A stretch of 14,879 nucleotides of DNA from a bacterium (GTDB lineage: Bacteria; 4484-113; JAGGVC01): NCBI GenBank assembly GCA_039961635.1, contig JABRWB010000050.1:1-14879 (forward strand), given 5' to 3'. The translations under genes were made by a program, and so were the position numbers. The notes beneath the pieces were generated by a model that saw only the letters and a list, made by a program, of their open reading frames with translations, was not told the origin of the DNA and did no database searches. Shown piece after piece: positions 12,509 to 14,879 of this stretch (its first letter is position 1; each line of letters opens with the position of its first letter).

Positions 12509-13006
12509 ATGAAGATATTAACTGCCTTGTCGTCGGTCTTGCTTATCGCGCTCGCAGGTTGTGGCGGGGGTTTTTCGAGTCCCCTTGCCAGCCTGCCTGG
12601 CCCCAACTCAAATCCGGTTCTGGGAGCTTGGCAATTGACTGCTGAGCCAGACGCAAATTCCGCAAGATGGCCTCTCTCGGGAATCGTAGAAATAAGAAGG
12701 AACTCCCAAAATGGCGATTTATATCTGGTGGCGCCGGCTAACATCGCTGCAATCGTGGGTCTCAATCCTGGTTGGTGGCTTCGGCCGGACGAATCCAAAA
12801 CAACACCGGAGGTAATTGCATACCACTGTATAAATCGCATTAGTAACAAGGGCGGTGAAACTGCCTATATTGATTATGACACGGCTGTCGTAAAATATGG
12901 TTCTTCCGGCACCACATTCGAATTCACATCGGCAACAAATATGAGCGGTACGGAACCGGATCCTCCTGTCTTTGAAACCGCGGTTTATTACGCAACTAAG
13001 CTGTAG
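12509..13006 (+). CDS. Predicted lipoprotein of unknown function
   Basis: A 165-residue protein with a textbook lipoprotein signal peptide: MKILTALSSVLLIALAGC, lipobox LAGC with C18 as the lipidated cysteine, followed by a Gly/Ser-rich tether. The mature part is beta-rich and polar (GAWQLTAEP, GIVEIRR, DLYLVAP, TAVVKYG), as in small lipocalin- or carrier-like folds, but I recognise no family. It has a strong SD (AGGAGGT). It starts 27 bases after the repressor stop and ends 18 bases before the next gene, so it is probably cotranscribed with both. It anchors in a membrane, facing the periplasm or cell surface. Confidence 0.75.
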   Translation: MKILTALSSVLLIALAGCGGGFSSPLASLPGPNSNPVLGAWQLTAEPDANSARWPLSGIVEIRRNSQNGDLYLVAPANIAAIVGLNPGWWLRPDESKTTPEVIAYHCINRISNKGGETAYIDYDTAVVKYGSSGTTFEFTSATNMSGTEPDPPVFETAVYYATKL

Positions 13007-13024
13007 TCTGTTTCGGGGAAAGAA

Positions 13025-13759
13025 ATGCTCCTTTTTTCCCTCTTCGTTATTTTTCTTCTACTCTACGGACTAACCGCATTGTATTCTAAGCCGGACAATA
13101 CTGAACGATCTAGCAAAGGCGGACAACTTAGGACGATGCGGGCCCGCGGCGATATTGATCCTGACAATTGGGGTGATGGTTCAACAGGCATTTTCAGCTT
13201 CGAGCCCATTGGATTTTGCGGCAATTACAAGAAGTCGCCGAATGGCCTTTATATGTTCGCCTGGTCGGATATGGACGACAAGATCTGCTTGGTTACTTGG
13301 AGCACCCCGAAAGGTAATCCCAGACTGCTTTGGCATAAACGCCAGAAAGCGCCTTGGTGGGGTGACGTTGCCGACAACGGCATTTCGGTATGCGACGCTC
13401 ATAATCTCGAAAGGCTGACATCTCGCTTAGTGGTCCGCGGTCCTGCAGGCGATTCCTTGGCCGAATTCAAACTACTTGCACTTTTATATGAACCTAATTG
13501 TGCTCTTTCGGCTGATGGGCAATACCTCGTCGCTGTCACCAATTCCAACAATCGCGAGGACTGCAAAGACGACAACCAGCTAGTGCTATACGATATTCCA
13601 AATCGCCGCAAGCTGTGGCATCGCGATCGTGATTTCTTTGACGGAGTGAAATCGATTGAGTTCACGCGAACTGAATTGATTTACCATTTGGAGGACGGCC
13701 AGCGATTTGCCTACAATCTTTTTACAGGAGAATGCCGTGCCCCTGACGAAATGCCCTGA
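13025..13759 (+). CDS. Membrane-anchored WD/propeller-like hypothetical protein
   Basis: A 244-residue protein with one N-terminal membrane helix (about residues 2-20, LLFSLFVIFLLLYGLTALY) acting as an uncleaved anchor. The remainder has short repeats like propeller blades: KKSPNGLYMFAWSD, ALSADGQYLVAVTNS, QLVLYDIPNRRKLWHRD. 'SPDG/SADG' turns and 'LYDI...W' endings are typical of WD40/TolB-like sheets, but only two or three blades can be seen, so it may be incomplete or divergent. SD-like GGGGA lies before the ATG. The neighbours suggest an envelope complex with the preceding lipoprotein. No catalytic residues are evident. Confidence 0.65.
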   Translation: MLLFSLFVIFLLLYGLTALYSKPDNTERSSKGGQLRTMRARGDIDPDNWGDGSTGIFSFEPIGFCGNYKKSPNGLYMFAWSDMDDKICLVTWSTPKGNPRLLWHKRQKAPWWGDVADNGISVCDAHNLERLTSRLVVRGPAGDSLAEFKLLALLYEPNCALSADGQYLVAVTNSNNREDCKDDNQLVLYDIPNRRKLWHRDRDFFDGVKSIEFTRTELIYHLEDGQRFAYNLFTGECRAPDEMP

Positions 13760-13780
13760 TTGCGGGAAGGAGTGAACTCA

Positions 13781-14341
13781 ATGTCTGCATCTGAATTCGA
13801 CGAAATCAAAACCTGGCGAGGCAGGATTCCTGAACATTTCGATAGGGCAATTATCTGCGAAAATGGCCATTTGATAACCAGTGTTGCCCAATTGCGAACT
13901 CATGAAGCTCAAGAACGCTGTTCCAAATGCGGTCTACCCACCATTCAAAGCTGCAAATCTTGCGGAGAAACAATCAATGGAAGCATCGTTCTTGATTGCC
14001 CCATACCATTGGTTAGGCTGAAAACTAGGCCCGTAATTGTGCCAGGTTTTGAATTGCCTAAGTTTTGTTCAAAATGCGGTTCCCCTTATCCCTGGACGGA
14101 GAATCGCCTGCAGCTCGCGGAACAGATGGCGGCGATGGTAGACGAGCTCGATCCCGAGGGGCAGAGAATCCTTGCGGGTGATTTGAAGGAGATCGCCAAC
14201 GAGACGCCGGCAGGGGAGTTGGCAGCCGGTCGGATCTGGCATACGTTCAAGAACCTTGGCAAGAAGATCCCGTCGTTTATTGAGAAGTTCATCACCGAAG
14301 TTGCAGCAAAGGCGCTGGCGGAGATTGCGCTGCGAGGATAG
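13781..14341 (+). CDS. DUF2321 zinc-ribbon protein
   Basis: A protein of about 186 residues. It has ICENGHLITS (residues 25-34), then CSKCGLPTIQSCKSCG (C47, C50, C58, C61), a spacer, and FCSKCGSPYPWTE (C96, C99). These are the signatures of DUF2321, a family of uncharacterised zinc-binding proteins. The C-terminal half is helical (LAEQMAAMVDELDPEGQRILAGDL, then ETPAGELAAGRIWHTFKNLG), as in that family. I chose the ATG at 13781 because AAGGAG lies 8 bases upstream; a TTG at 13760 is less likely. It is the last gene of the repressor-led run and converges with the NYN gene, 14 bases away. The second half is more GC-rich than the first. Confidence 0.8.
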   Translation: MSASEFDEIKTWRGRIPEHFDRAIICENGHLITSVAQLRTHEAQERCSKCGLPTIQSCKSCGETINGSIVLDCPIPLVRLKTRPVIVPGFELPKFCSKCGSPYPWTENRLQLAEQMAAMVDELDPEGQRILAGDLKEIANETPAGELAAGRIWHTFKNLGKKIPSFIEKFITEVAAKALAEIALRG

Positions 14342-14355
14342 GTATCTGCGCGCTC

Positions 14356-14879
14356 CTATTTCCAGCTTGGGGGGCGCTGAATGGTGCGGCCGCTTGCGCA
14401 CTGGACATTAAGGGGAAACTGGGCCTGGCGCAATATGTTTTCGCCAATATTGAATTTCGTTCCAGCCTCCTGTTCTAACTCCTTGGAAGCCCTGGCGGGA
14501 GGGAATACCGGCAGAATGAACTTCCTTGGGAATTCTGCTTTTGCCAACTCCAAAACAGGCAATAGATCGCTATCCGCGGTCACCAGGAGTGCTACATCGA
14601 AACGATCGAGAAACAAATCGCAAAGGAGCTCCTTTGCAAGATTGACATCTGTCATTTTTTCCACAGGAACAATATCAATGTTCCCGCACTTGGAGCATTC
14701 CTTTTCGATTGTTTTATACTGCCCGAAGTGTATTTCAAGCAATGGCTCGGTTCGAAGAGCATGCAGATAAGCCGCTTGTCGCCGTTCGCTACGAGGATCA
14801 AGTGCCCTTGTGGTGCAGTATTTCACGGCAAGGAGTTGTTGGCCGGGCTTCAGTATTAGCCTAACCATTTCCGCTAAGT
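14356..14879 (-). CDS. NYN-domain (PIN-like nuclease) protein, N-terminus beyond the window
   Basis: The frame is open to the right edge (codons for L-A-E precede the first visible ATG at 14868). The visible part matches an NYN domain from just after its first strand: LILKPGQQLLAVKYCTTRA, QAAYLHAL, EKMTDVNLAKELL and VALLVTADSDLLPVL, which hold two of the conserved acidic positions (TDV, DSD). It is followed by FPPARASKELEQEA and PLNVQCASGRTIQRPPSWK. A CSKCG knuckle precedes EKMTDVN, a known variant. The first conserved Asp (VFIDGxN-type motif) would lie outside the window, so activity cannot be judged. NYN proteins are RNA-directed nucleases. It is convergent with the DUF2321 gene. Confidence 0.85.
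   Translation of the reverse strand, partial: LAEMVRLILKPGQQLLAVKYCTTRALDPRSERRQAAYLHALRTEPLLEIHFGQYKTIEKECSKCGNIDIVPVEKMTDVNLAKELLCDLFLDRFDVALLVTADSDLLPVLELAKAEFPRKFILPVFPPARASKELEQEAGTKFNIGENILRQAQFPLNVQCASGRTIQRPPSWK

Noticed and set aside
1-14879. CRISPR array, insertion sequence or transposase
   Set aside because: No regularly spaced repeats, no terminal inverted repeats around a gene and no transposase motif were seen on either strand.

Overview
The window reads as chromosomal DNA of a GC-rich bacterium that I cannot place in a phylum. Bacterial markers are a ybaB-recR pair, tsaD, a lipobox lipoprotein, sigma70-like promoters and Shine-Dalgarno (SD) sites. The lineage looks divergent: it has a PKD-domain surface protein, an AlaX editing protein and several proteins I can only link to DUF families. 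Three genes without an SD have a TG-extended -10 box almost touching the start codon (alaX, the SGNH protein and the S24 repressor), so leaderless or near-leaderless transcripts may be common here.

Layout, left to right. (1) 1-2630: the 3' part of a large PKD-domain protein, then a two-gene phage-tail-like module (1698-2562) closed by a good intrinsic terminator. (2) 2647-4955: DUF2283 protein and alaX on the minus strand, an unknown two-repeat beta protein on the plus strand, and a minus-strand DUF6642-like protein with a caspase-like His/Cys pair. (3) 5073-7123: a tight housekeeping operon ybaB-recR-tsaD (nucleoid/recombination protein, recombination mediator, tRNA t6A synthesis). (4) 7133-8653: a minus-strand operon of a half-size ArsP/DUF318-type permease and a zinc alcohol dehydrogenase behind a near-consensus promoter, divergent from a membrane-anchored SGNH-hydrolase-like protein (8798-9832) and followed by a DUF1801-like gene.

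(5) 10393-14879 is the accessory part. It holds a small excisionase-like protein, an intrinsic terminator, a CHAP-type cell-wall hydrolase, and the 3' remnant of an MptE-like (DUF115) gene. Head to head with these sits an S24-peptidase (CI/LexA-like) repressor whose promoter spacer contains a perfect 6+3+6 inverted repeat. The repressor heads a closely spaced plus-strand run of lipoprotein, membrane-anchored WD/propeller-like protein and DUF2321 zinc-ribbon protein. A convergent NYN-domain (PIN-like nuclease) gene runs off the right edge.

The best candidate for something undescribed is region 5: a phage-style switch (repressor, divergent wall hydrolase, operator-like palindrome) that has kept no capsid or integrase gene in view and is instead tied to envelope and zinc-ribbon cargo genes. 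The DUF6642/caspase-like protein and the two-repeat beta protein are the next most interesting.
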